In this document: positions 8,349 to 16,292 of the stretch, in pieces
How the letters are laid out: the number at the start of each line of letters is the position of its first letter
Position numbering within the stretch: the stretch's first letter is position 1
DNA from: Bacteroidota bacterium
GTDB taxonomy: Bacteria > Bacteroidota > Bacteroidia > B-17B0 > B-17BO
NCBI GenBank assembly: GCA_947462425.1
Contig: CANHPI010000005.1
Coordinates: 1 to 20,852 of the forward strand
Direction: 5' to 3'
Length of the DNA stretch: 20,852 nucleotides
Notes under the pieces: model-generated
The model's input: the letters and a program-made list of their open reading frames with translations, nothing else
Told to the model about the DNA's origin: nothing
Database searches by the model: none
Translations under genes and position numbers: made by a program

Positions 8349-11300
8349 ATGAATAAATTAAACCAATTTTATGTAGCATTATTTGCAATATGCTTATTAT
8401 TAATTTCAATCAAAGCCATCGGGCAGTCGAAGGAGGTAATACTTTCAAGTTTTGAAAGACCAATTTCAACGAAAAATAAAATTGAACAGCCAAAAACTGA
8501 AACAATAAAGCCAACAAATGAAGGTAAAGTAAATATATACAAAGTGGCTGATTTTTATAATATTGAAAAGGAAGGTAATTTTACGTTTATTCAGTTTAAT
8601 AAAAAAAGTAATATAAAATCCAAAAATTTCTTTAACATATTCAAAACAAACTTCAATTTAACAGAAGAAGATTCATTTGTTAAAGTGAAACAGGAAAATG
8701 ATAATATTAATTTTACCCATTACAGGTACCAACAATACTATAAAGGAATATTAGTAACTGGAGGAGAGTATTTATTGCATGAAAAAAATAATTTATTGGT
8801 TTCAGCTAACGGTAATATATTTAATAAACTTAATATAGATGTACAACCAAAAATATCAAAAGAAATTGCTATTCAAAATGCAATAAAAAATGTTGGTGCA
8901 GAAAAATATCAATGGGATAATAAGTCTTCAGAAGATTTTTTGAAAAGCGAAACGAATGATTCGAATGCAACTAATAAGCCTAAAGCTGAGTTGGTAATTG
9001 CACCAATAAATGGGATTTATAATTTAGAAAATTTTCGTTTGTGTTATAAAATAAAAATTGCTTCAGAAAAGCCGTATGATATACAAGATGTATTTGTAGA
9101 TGCTCAAACAGGTGAGATTGTAAATAAAATTTCGAAAATATCACATACAGAGGTAACAGGAACAGCAAATACACTTTATAGCGGAACTAAAAGTATAAAA
9201 ATGGATAGTTATAGTGGAGGCTACCGTTTAAGAGAAACATCAAGACCCATTCAAACATTTAATATGCTAAATGGGACGAATTATAGCAATGCAGTAGATT
9301 TTTCTAATTCAAGTACCACATGGAATTCACAAGAGGTTATTTTAAATAGTATAGTTATTAATGCTGTAAATAATAGTTGGGAGGATTTTTTAGGGGAGCA
9401 AATTTCAAATGGAGGAGCACCAGACTTGTACATAGAAATAAGAGATGCAAGTAATAATATAGTATTTACTAAGGCTAATGAATTTTACGAAAATACATTT
9501 CCTGTAATTACAATAAATACTAAAGGTTTGCAACTTTCAAATGGACCTTATACATTAAAGATTTACGATGCTGATGCTACAACAAGTGACGATCTCCTTG
9601 GAACATTTACATTCAATTCAATTTCAGGTACATCAACATTTTCTGCAAATGGAACTTCAGGTAGTATTTCAAGAAGTTCAAGGAATAATCCAGCATTGGA
9701 TGCACATTGGGCAATGGAAAAAACGTATGATTTTTATTTAACTCAATTGAATAGGAATAGTTTCAATAATGCTGGTGGCTTAATAAAAAATTATGTTCAT
9801 ACGAATTTAGGATATAATAATGCTTTTTGGAACGGAACAGCAATGAGCTATGGAGATGGAGATGGAAGTATACTTAGCCCTTTAACTAGTATTGATGTAG
9901 TTGGGCATGAATTTTCTCACGCAGTTGTTGAATATACAGCTAATTTAGCTTATCAAGGTGAATCAGGTGCATTAAATGAATCTTTTGCAGATATTTTTGG
10001 AACCGCAATCGAGTTTTACGGATCTTCATCACCAAACTGGACAATTGGAGAAAATATCATTTTAATTTCTCCTTATTATATGAGATCAATGTCTAATCCC
10101 AATAGCGCACCTATTCAATTTGGACAACAACCAGATACTTATTTGGGAACACATTGGGCTAATACAAGTAGTAACCAAGATAATGGAGGTGTTCATACTA
10201 ATAGTGGTGTTCAAAATTTTTGGTATTATTTATTGTCTCAAGGAGGAACAGGTACTAATGATATAAGTAATTTATATACTGTAACAGGTATAGGAATGAC
10301 ACAAGCCACACAAATTGCATATAGGAATCTTAGTTATTATTTAACATCAAGTTCAAATTATACAGGTTCATACTATGGTTCATTACAAGCCGCACAAGAC
10401 TTATTTGGAAATCCATCAACACAATATAGTGCAGTAAGAGCAGCATGGTTTGCTGTTGGAATAGGTAATAGTGCTACAACTCAATGTAGCGGAACAACAA
10501 AACTGACAGCTATGACTGGTACTTTTTCTGATGGAAGCGGTAGTGCAAATTATCAAAATAATTTAAATTGTAGTTGGCTAATACAACCTTCTGGAGCAGA
10601 TTCAATTGCAATTTCTTTTTCATCATTTAAAACTGAAGCTAATTACGATACAGTTTTTGTATATGGTGGACCAACAACATCATCACCACTTTTATTAACT
10701 TGGTGGGGAAACACTTTACCACCAGTAGTGAAATCAACATCAGGAGCAATGCTGGTTCGTTTTAGTAGCGATGCAACTAGCACAGATTCTGGATGGTCTG
10801 CCAATTATATAACTTATGGAACATCATACTGTAATGGAGGCAATCAATTGACAGCTGCAACTGGTAGTTTTACAGATGGAAGTGGTACAAATAATTATGG
10901 AAATAATTCATTGTGTTATTGGTTAATTACCCCACCATGTGCTACAAGTGTTACCCTTTCCTTTTCCTCTTTTAATACTGAATTAGGATATGATTCTTTA
11001 ACTGTATATAATGGTAGTAATACTTTTGCTCCATTATTACTTAGTACGTCTGGTAATAGTTTACCTTCAAATATAACTGCAACAAGTGGACAAATGTTAG
11101 TGGTTTTTACTTCTGATTATTTAATAAAATATCCAGGATTTGCAGCAAGTTATACCTCAACAGGAACACCGTATTGCTCAGGTACAACTACATTAAATAC
11201 TAGTGATTATGGAACAATTAGCGATGGAAGTGGAGTAAACAATTATTGTAATAATATGGATTGCAGTTGGCTAATTCAACCGCCACAAGCAACTTCAGTA

Positions 11301-13358
11301 AAATTAACATTTACATCATTTAATACAGAATCGCCATCAACTGACGGTTTATCAATATTTGATGCTGTTGAAGTTTATGATGGAACAAGTGCATCAGCCA
11401 CTTTAATAGGAAGGTTTAGCGGAAATACTTTACCTCCATCCATAACCTCAACAGGTGGATCAATGTTTATTCGATTTTTCTCAGATGTATCGGTATCAGA
11501 TTCAGGTTGGTCTGCAAATTATACTTCAACTACTGCTAATTATTGTAATGGTGTAACTACATTAACTTCAGGTGTAGGATCATTTACGGATGGAAGTGGT
11601 ACAAATAATTATGGTAATAATGCTAATTGCAAATGGCTAATACAACCAACAGGAGCAACAACGGTAAGTTTATCATTTAGTTCTTTTGATACTGAATTAA
11701 ACTATGACGGAATAATAGTATACGATGGGGCAGATACAAGTTCACCAAGATTAGGTGTTTATACAGGCACTACATTACCTCCAATGCTAACATCGACAGG
11801 TGGTTCAATGCTTGTTTGGTTTTTAAGCGATGAAGCAATTAGAAGTTCGGGATGGGCTGCCAGTTACAATTCAACTTCAAATTGTGGAACATTAGCAAAA
11901 CCAAAACCAATGGTAGGATTCACAATTAATAATCCAACACAATGTTTAAGTGGAAATAATTTTATATTTAGTGATACCTCAAGAATAAGTAGTGGAACAA
12001 TGACTCGAATTTGGAGTTTTGGAGATTTAAGTACAAGCTCTAATTTATTAGAAAATAAAACTTATAGCAACGCAAACACCTATAATGTAAAATTAGTAGT
12101 TACCACTAATAATGGTTGTAAAGATTCTATAACTAAAACAGTAATAATAAATTCACAACCAGGTGCAACAATAAGTGCTGGTGGTTCAACAAGTTTTTGT
12201 GAGGGAGGAAATGTAATATTAACAGGAAATACAGGAACTGGATTCAGCTATCAATGGAGAAATAATGGAACTAATTTGTTAAATGCTACCAATTCAAATT
12301 ATACCGCAAGTTTAAGTGGCAATTATAAGGTTTTAGTTACGAATAATAATAATTGTGTTGATTCCTCGAGTTCTATTACTGTAAATGTAAACCCGCTGCC
12401 ACCAACCCCAACAATAAACAGTAGTTCAACATCATTTTGTAAAGGAAAATCATTATTGTTAAGCTGTGCAAACACAGGATATTCTTACCAATGGAAAAAA
12501 GACGGAACGGCAATAAGTGGTGCAAATAGTATTAATTTTACAGTTATTCAATCAGGAAATTACACGGTTGAAATTACAAATACTAATAGCTGTAAATCGG
12601 CTTCATTGTCAAGTACTATAACAGAAAATTTAAGTCCAATTGTACCAATAATTAATGCAAGTGGTGCAACAACATTTTGTGAAGGAGGTCAAGTTATTTT
12701 ATCAACATTAGCTACAGGAGTTAATTATCAATGGCAGAAAGATAGCATAAACATTAGTGGAGCAAACTCAAATTCATTAATAGCAAATTCATCAGGAAAT
12801 TATAGACTTGAAGTATCAAATACAGCTAATTGTAAATCGAATTCAGAAACATCAATTGTGAATGTTTTTAGTAATCCTACTAAACCTACAATAACTTTAA
12901 ATGGTAATTCATTGTACTCTTCCATTTCAACGGGAAATCAATGGTACAGAAATACCTTGTTAATTACTGGCGCAACAAATTCATCATTCATGCCGACACA
13001 ATCAGGAAGTTATACAACTCTTGTTACTAACTTAAATAATTGCAAAACTGAATCAGATCCATTCTCATTTATTGGAAGTGGAATAAATGAAATGGAATCA
13101 TCGGCATTTGAAATTTATCCAAATCCAAACAACGGTAACTTTACTTTACAACTTAAAAATACATCAGATAAAAACGTTACAATTACTGTAATAGATATGT
13201 TAGGAAGAACAGTATATGCATCGTTATATAAATTAAAGAACAATGAGGATGTTATATCTATTTCTCAATTACATTTAAAAGCTGGAACCTATAATGTCAT
13301 AATTGGCAAAAAAGATGGGGTTAATTCAAGAAAATCATTTGTGGTAATTGGGGAGTAG
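8349..13358 (+). CDS. Secreted M4 (thermolysin-like) metalloprotease with CUB, PKD, Ig-like and T9SS sorting domains
   Basis: This 1669-residue exported zinc endopeptidase has a signal peptide of about residues 1-25. An FTP inhibitory prodomain (about 75-160, HYRYQQYYKGI) and a PepSY prodomain (about 168-262) follow. The M4 catalytic domain runs to about 710: zinc ligands His520 and His524 in HEFSH with Glu521 catalytic, third ligand Glu544 in GALNESFAD (24 residues after the first His, as in thermolysin), and acid/base His616 in NGGVHTNSG. An extra C2-like segment (about 330-445, with IYDADATTSDD) sits between prodomain and catalytic core. Four CUB domains start at Cys713, Cys828, Cys943 and Cys1066; each keeps the TE...YD/..SD calcium residues. 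A PKD-like domain (about 1187-1268), Ig-like repeats (Cys1284, 1364, 1444, exactly 80 apart, plus one degenerate) and a T9SS type A tail (IYPNP at 1589) follow. It is exported by Sec then T9SS and is probably a surface or released protease. Confidence 0.97.
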   Translation: MNKLNQFYVALFAICLLLISIKAIGQSKEVILSSFERPISTKNKIEQPKTETIKPTNEGKVNIYKVADFYNIEKEGNFTFIQFNKKSNIKSKNFFNIFKTNFNLTEEDSFVKVKQENDNINFTHYRYQQYYKGILVTGGEYLLHEKNNLLVSANGNIFNKLNIDVQPKISKEIAIQNAIKNVGAEKYQWDNKSSEDFLKSETNDSNATNKPKAELVIAPINGIYNLENFRLCYKIKIASEKPYDIQDVFVDAQTGEIVNKISKISHTEVTGTANTLYSGTKSIKMDSYSGGYRLRETSRPIQTFNMLNGTNYSNAVDFSNSSTTWNSQEVILNSIVINAVNNSWEDFLGEQISNGGAPDLYIEIRDASNNIVFTKANEFYENTFPVITINTKGLQLSNGPYTLKIYDADATTSDDLLGTFTFNSISGTSTFSANGTSGSISRSSRNNPALDAHWAMEKTYDFYLTQLNRNSFNNAGGLIKNYVHTNLGYNNAFWNGTAMSYGDGDGSILSPLTSIDVVGHEFSHAVVEYTANLAYQGESGALNESFADIFGTAIEFYGSSSPNWTIGENIILISPYYMRSMSNPNSAPIQFGQQPDTYLGTHWANTSSNQDNGGVHTNSGVQNFWYYLLSQGGTGTNDISNLYTVTGIGMTQATQIAYRNLSYYLTSSSNYTGSYYGSLQAAQDLFGNPSTQYSAVRAAWFAVGIGNSATTQCSGTTKLTAMTGTFSDGSGSANYQNNLNCSWLIQPSGADSIAISFSSFKTEANYDTVFVYGGPTTSSPLLLTWWGNTLPPVVKSTSGAMLVRFSSDATSTDSGWSANYITYGTSYCNGGNQLTAATGSFTDGSGTNNYGNNSLCYWLITPPCATSVTLSFSSFNTELGYDSLTVYNGSNTFAPLLLSTSGNSLPSNITATSGQMLVVFTSDYLIKYPGFAASYTSTGTPYCSGTTTLNTSDYGTISDGSGVNNYCNNMDCSWLIQPPQATSVKLTFTSFNTESPSTDGLSIFDAVEVYDGTSASATLIGRFSGNTLPPSITSTGGSMFIRFFSDVSVSDSGWSANYTSTTANYCNGVTTLTSGVGSFTDGSGTNNYGNNANCKWLIQPTGATTVSLSFSSFDTELNYDGIIVYDGADTSSPRLGVYTGTTLPPMLTSTGGSMLVWFLSDEAIRSSGWAASYNSTSNCGTLAKPKPMVGFTINNPTQCLSGNNFIFSDTSRISSGTMTRIWSFGDLSTSSNLLENKTYSNANTYNVKLVVTTNNGCKDSITKTVIINSQPGATISAGGSTSFCEGGNVILTGNTGTGFSYQWRNNGTNLLNATNSNYTASLSGNYKVLVTNNNNCVDSSSSITVNVNPLPPTPTINSSSTSFCKGKSLLLSCANTGYSYQWKKDGTAISGANSINFTVIQSGNYTVEITNTNSCKSASLSSTITENLSPIVPIINASGATTFCEGGQVILSTLATGVNYQWQKDSINISGANSNSLIANSSGNYRLEVSNTANCKSNSETSIVNVFSNPTKPTITLNGNSLYSSISTGNQWYRNTLLITGATNSSFMPTQSGSYTTLVTNLNNCKTESDPFSFIGSGINEMESSAFEIYPNPNNGNFTLQLKNTSDKNVTITVIDMLGRTVYASLYKLKNNEDVISISQLHLKAGTYNVIIGKKDGVNSRKSFVVIGE
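10485..11882 (+). repeat. Four tandem CUB-coding repeats
   Basis: Within the M4 protease gene, four ~345-370-bp units each encode one CUB domain. They start at codons for Cys713, 828, 943 and 1066, with spacings of 115, 115, 123 and ~113 residues. The third has an eight-residue insertion in its calcium-site loop (TESPSTDGLSIFDAVEVYDG). Units 2 and 4 share long near-identical stretches (GSFTDGSGTNNYGNN), which points to duplication. Confidence 0.85.
12198..13080 (+). repeat. Ig-like coding repeats with 240-bp period
   Basis: Codons for the Cys of FCEGG/FCKGK/FCEGG lie at 12198, 12438 and 12678, an exact 240-bp (80-residue) period. Each unit has a downstream SYQW/NYQW core Trp and a NC/SC cysteine near its end. 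A fourth unit from about 12890 keeps QWYRN and NNCK but has lost its first Cys motif. Confidence 0.8.
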
Positions 13359-13430
13359 ATAAAGATTAAAATTACAGTATTTTAATACTTAAAAACTTGC
13401 TATTAATAATTGCAAGGCAGTATAATTTTA

Positions 13431-13470
13431 TTGAATACTTAGTTACTATATATTGTGGCTAAGTATTCAA
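13431..13470. repeat. Palindromic repeat P0
   Basis: Perfect 12-bp arms TTGAATACTTAG (13431-13442) and CTAAGTATTCAA (13459-13470) with a 16-nt loop that begins TTACTA. First member of the palindrome family in this region, 73 bp behind the protease stop. It could act as a 3' stem for that transcript, although no T-run follows. Confidence 0.75.
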
Positions 13471-13493
13471 TAATTATTTGTTATTTTATCATG

Positions 13494-13806
13494 CCTAGTT
13501 TGATTTTACAAATAATTTGGTCAAACACGCTGTATTTACAAACCGTGGTATAAAACTTACAGTTATTGGGTAAAATGAAACATAATTAAGTAGCAACTAT
13601 AATTCTTAGCTGCATTAAACTAGCTAACTATTGGATAGTTATTGTTAAAAGTAGGGTGTGATTATAAAATTTGAATAAATCATGAGTTGCAATGGGGTAT
13701 TGTCATAAAACCAAATGTGATAAATAATCAATTAGGTCTAAAATTCGCAATAATTCGCAAGTTTGGTTCGCAAGATTCGCAACAATTCGCAACAATTCGC
13801 AACAAT
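13494..13806. repeat. Long diverged repeat, copy A
   Basis: This ~310-bp non-coding stretch aligns by eye along its length with 15753-16103. Shared landmarks in the same order are a TGTATTTACAAAC block, CATAATTAAGTAGCAA, TTCTTAGCTGCATTAAAC, GATTATAAAATTTGAATAA, AGGTCTAAAATTCGCAA, and then a TTCGCAA cluster. Confidence 0.8.
13744..13802 (+). repeat. TTCGCAA cluster 1 (six copies)
   Basis: Exact TTCGCAA heptamers start at 13744, 13754, 13767, 13776, 13786 and 13796. Spacing is mostly 10 bp (range 9-13), about one helical turn, and all are in the same orientation. This is an iteron-like arrangement. Confidence 0.85.
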
Positions 13807-13823
13807 CGTAAGTATAAGAGCTT

Positions 13824-13863
13824 TTGAATATTCAGTTACTAAATAATGCAGCTAAATATTCAA
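13824..13863. repeat. Palindromic repeat P1
   Basis: Arms TTGAATATTCAG (13824-13835) and CTAAATATTCAA (13852-13863) match at 11 of 12 positions. The 16-nt loop TTACTAAATAATGCAG is related to the loop of P0. Confidence 0.75.
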
Positions 13864-14024
13864 TAAATAGTAACTAAATATTGAATTATTGGCTACTAAT
13901 TAATTGTTATAATTGTTAAAAGGTGGTATGCCAATAAAATAGTTTATTGAAGTCGTATTATGTTCCATATCTTGTCTAATACATGATTATTTAGCTTTAA
14001 ATTCTTAACAATCCGTAACTTTCA

Positions 14025-14041
14025 TTCGCAATAATTCGTAA
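14025..14041 (+). repeat. TTCGCAA cluster 2 (short, degenerate)
   Basis: One exact TTCGCAA at 14025 and one TTCGTAA at 14035, 10 bp apart. Further degenerate copies (TTCTTAA, TCCGTAA) lie just upstream. Confidence 0.65.
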
Positions 14042-14066
14042 GTTTAAGAGACACCTATAAAATATA

Positions 14067-14106
14067 TTGAATATTTAGTTACTATTTAGTGTAGCTAAAA
14101 ATTGCA
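14067..14106. repeat. Palindromic repeat P2 (right arm degenerate)
   Basis: Left arm TTGAATATTTAG (14067-14078), a 16-nt loop beginning TTACTA and a decayed right arm beginning CTAAAAATT. Confidence 0.6.
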
Positions 14107-14187
14107 GCTAATAACTACAGAAATTGTATTTAAGGGGTTGTTATTTTGTTAAATCTAATTGGGTAAAAGTGGTTAAGGCTTTCGGTC

Positions 14188-14592
14188 TTATTGAAATCCC
14201 TTTTCCTTCAAAATGGCGGTTTCAAATTCAACACTTTCTGCTTCCTCATTGGCATCACCACCAATTAATGTATAAATGTACATCTCTTCTTCATTATGGT
14301 ATTCCACGAACGAAAGAGTAATACTAAATGCAGCATTTTTCCCAAACTCAAAATCTCGCGGTGCCGCAAACTCTAAAAAGTATTTAGTTTTTTCTAAACC
14401 TTCTAATCTTTCCCAGTAATATTTTTTTGCGTCTGCTTTACATTTCAATAAATCGACACCTTCAAATATCTTTTCATGGCGTATTGGTTTGTTTTTACCT
14501 TCGTCCATGCCAAATGTTGTAACAAATTCTTCTACCAAATAATAATAACGTGGTTCTTTAGTCACTAGATTCTTATTTACAAATTCTATCAT
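14188..14592 (-). CDS. Hypothetical cytoplasmic protein
   Basis: This 134-residue protein has no signal peptide or membrane segment. It is acidic, with charged stretches such as FEGVDLLKCKADAKKYYWER, two central strands (AAFSITLSFVEY and EEMYIYTLIGG) and an acidic end (DANEEAESVEFET). It looks like a compact alpha/beta protein; I do not recognise a family. It lies 51 bp downstream of the OB-fold gene on the same strand, so the two may be co-transcribed. Both genes are flanked on each side by the palindrome/NCGCAA units, which suggests that the pair was inserted as a block. The ATG start is unambiguous. Confidence 0.7.
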   Translation of the reverse strand: MIEFVNKNLVTKEPRYYYLVEEFVTTFGMDEGKNKPIRHEKIFEGVDLLKCKADAKKYYWERLEGLEKTKYFLEFAAPRDFEFGKNAAFSITLSFVEYHNEEEMYIYTLIGGDANEEAESVEFETAILKEKGFQ

Positions 14593-14643
14593 TTTTTATT
14601 TATATTGTTAATGTATTGAGATATGGTCATTGAATTAAATCCA

Positions 14644-15009
14644 TTAATTATCTGTTACCTTAATTCGTGTTTCTCCGTTATAAATAATTTGTTTTCTTCC
14701 TTTGTATTCAGTTAATTTCCCAGTTACACATACTTTTCTATTTGATAAATACCCAGGATGAATTATTCCATATTTTTCTTTATGTTCAGTATGAATTACA
14801 ATTGTTAATTTTTGATAAGGAAATGGCTTTCCTAAAAAAATGTAATAAATTGGAGCAGAACCTTTTGAAATATTAAAGGAAGCAACACTGTCGCAAATAG
14901 TTACAACTTTATTTAGATTTGAAGACAAGCTATCAATGGAAATTAAGTTTTGACTATAGAGAGGATTGAACTTAAAAAGTACAATTGCAATGGTAATTAG
15001 GTTTTTCAA
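14644..15009 (-). CDS. Secreted OB-fold nucleic-acid-binding-like protein
   Basis: The 121-residue frame starts at TTG 15009. A stop codon 24 bp upstream in frame, with no ATG between, makes TTG the likely start. An export signal covers about residues 1-19 (NLITIAIVLFKFNPLYS, then Gln). The mature part matches the small OB-fold pattern of secreted nuclease-associated domains: LNKVVTICDSVASF, then a hydrophobic strand pair (IYYIFLGKPFPYQKLTIVIH), then RKVCVTGKLTEYKGRKQIIY. Such OB folds bind nucleic acid or oligosaccharide; without a nuclease domain here, a binding role in the periplasm is the most that can be inferred. It leads the two-gene minus-strand block. Confidence 0.7.
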   Translation of the reverse strand: MKNLITIAIVLFKFNPLYSQNLISIDSLSSNLNKVVTICDSVASFNISKGSAPIYYIFLGKPFPYQKLTIVIHTEHKEKYGIIHPGYLSNRKVCVTGKLTEYKGRKQIIYNGETRIKVTDN

Positions 15010-15191
15010 TTTAATATTTATTACACAATATTAATAATACTAGTTAATAAATTTACTATTGTAATGAATAAATTCATTTTACTTAATGACTTGTTCTAAA
15101 ATAGCTTTACACAAAAAGAGTAATAATGTACTGTTGAATGCTTCATATGAATAGGCTTTAACTTATTAATATTTGATTGTTTAATTTCACA

Positions 15192-15219
15192 TGCGCAAGG
15201 TGCGCAAGTATATGCGCAA
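15192..15219 (+). repeat. TGCGCAA cluster 3 (three copies)
   Basis: TGCGCAA heptamers start at 15192, 15201 and 15213 (spacings 9 and 12). This is a sequence variant of the TTCGCAA clusters and lies in the same place, just ahead of a palindrome. Confidence 0.75.
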
Positions 15220-15234
15220 GTCAGAATAGCTTTA

Positions 15235-15274
15235 TTGAATAGTTAGTTACCAACTATTGTAGCTTATTAAAACA
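15235..15274. repeat. Palindromic repeat P3 (right arm degenerate)
   Basis: Left arm TTGAATAGTTAG (15235-15246) and a 16-nt loop TTACCAACTATTGTAG, then a decayed right arm starting CTTATTA. Confidence 0.6.
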
Positions 15275-15386
15275 TAAATTATGTTTCAGAGGTGGTTATT
15301 TTGCCAATTCTACTGGTTACAGGTTGTTACGGTTTTGTAGTTACGTAGTAATATTTAATTAAATGAAGTCAATTCATGATATCTAG

Positions 15387-15414
15387 TGCGCAAAGTGCGC
15401 AACCATATGCGCAA
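15387..15414 (+). repeat. TGCGCAA cluster 4 (three copies)
   Basis: TGCGCAA heptamers start at 15387, 15396 and 15408, with the same 9 and 12 bp spacings as cluster 3. Palindrome P4 follows 15 bp later. Confidence 0.75.
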
Positions 15415-15428
15415 ACAGTATAATATTA

Positions 15429-15468
15429 TTGAATAGTTAGTTACTAACTATTGCAGCTAAGTATTATT
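15429..15468. repeat. Palindromic repeat P4 with nested perfect dyad
   Basis: Left arm TTGAATAGTTAG (15429-15440) and right arm CTAAGTATTATT (15457-15468). Nested in it, AATAGTTAGT/ACTAACTATT (15432-15452) is a perfect 10-bp inverted repeat around one T. The same dyad recurs at 15919-15939. Confidence 0.7.
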
Positions 15469-15620
15469 TAAATTGTAACTAAATATTATTTAAAAAGTAA
15501 CTAGATATTGAATTATTAGTACCTAATTATTTGTTAAAAGTAGTTATGCCTATAAAATTGCTAGTTGAAGCTGGATATTGTTCCATATCCTGTGTAATAC
15601 ATGATTATTTAGTCCTTAAA

Positions 15621-15670
15621 TTCGTAACAATCCGTAACTTTCATTCGCAACAATTCGCAACAGTTCGCAA
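15621..15670 (+). repeat. TTCGCAA cluster 5
   Basis: Exact TTCGCAA at 15644, 15654 and 15664 (10-bp phase), preceded by TTCGTAA (15621) and TCCGTAA (15631) in near phase. Confidence 0.8.
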
Positions 15671-15691
15671 CAATAGTATATACACGAGCTA

Positions 15692-15731
15692 TTGAATATT
15701 CAGTTACTATATATCGCAGCTAAATATTCAA
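15692..15731. repeat. Palindromic repeat P5
   Basis: Arms TTGAATATTCAG (15692-15703) and CTAAATATTCAA (15720-15731) match at 11 of 12 positions with a 16-nt loop. It is almost identical to P1 and lies between B' and A'. Confidence 0.75.
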
Positions 15732-15752
15732 TAAATAGTAGCTAAAAATTCT

Positions 15753-16103
15753 ATGCTTGGTTAATTTATACAAATAATGTGGTAAAAACGATTGTATTTA
15801 CAAACGGTGATATAAAAACATACTGTTATCGAGTAAAATTTTACATAATTAAGTAGCAATTTTAATTCTTAGCTGCATTAAACCAGCTAACTATTCAATA
15901 GTTAGTTACTAAAAATTGAATAGTTAGTTACTAACTATTGGATATTTATTGATAAAAGTATGTTTGATTATAAAATTTGAATAATTAATGAGGTGCATGC
16001 GGATATTATCATAGAATTGAATGTGGTAAATAACCATTTAGGTCTAAAATTCGCAAGTTTGATTCGCAACAATTCGCAACAACAATTCGCAACAATTCGC
16101 AAC
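15753..16103. repeat. Long diverged repeat, copy A'
   Basis: Second copy of the A module at 13494-13806, in the same orientation. Relative to A, it carries extra palindrome sequence at about 15893-15939, including a second perfect AATAGTTAGT/ACTAACTATT dyad (15919-15939). Confidence 0.8.
16050..16102 (+). repeat. TTCGCAA cluster 6 (five copies)
   Basis: Exact TTCGCAA starts at 16050, 16063, 16073, 16086 and 16096; spacing alternates 13, 10, 13, 10. Confidence 0.85.
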
Positions 16104-16154
16104 CAACTCAAGCATGGGAAAGGTTCTCAACTATACAAGAAAAAGTACAATTTA

Positions 16155-16185
16155 TTGAATGTTTAGCTGCTAATTATTGAATCTA
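16155..16185. repeat. Degenerate palindrome P6
   Basis: Left arm TTGAATGTTTAG (16155-16166) followed by a shortened, decayed partner (ATTGAATCTAAG). It holds the same place after an NCGCAA cluster as the other palindromes. Confidence 0.45.
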
Positions 16186-16229
16186 AGTAATATGTTTACA
16201 GCACATTATACATTTTTGATTATCTTTTT

Positions 16230-16264
16230 AACTGGTTGAAGGTGGTTAGTTCAATTAACCAGTT
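16230..16264. repeat. Inverted repeat AACTGGTT/AACCAGTT
   Basis: Perfect 8-bp arms at 16230-16237 and 16257-16264 around a 19-nt loop. It lies between P6 and cluster 7. Confidence 0.5.
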
Positions 16265-16292
16265 TAGATGGTAATCTATACGAATTACCTCA

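Larger units (their letters stand above)
13824..14105. repeat. Long diverged repeat, copy B
   Basis: This copy aligns by eye with 15429-15735. Both run from a palindrome through TAACTAAATATT, a GTTAAAAG block, TGTTCCATAT, TAATACATGATTATTTAG and CAATCCGTAACTTTCATTCG, into a TTCGCAA cluster and on to another palindrome. Confidence 0.8.
15429..15735. repeat. Long diverged repeat, copy B'
   Basis: Second copy of the B module at 13824-14105, in the same orientation, with an additional copy of TAACTA(A/G)ATATT near its left end and a better preserved TTCGCAA cluster. Confidence 0.8.
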
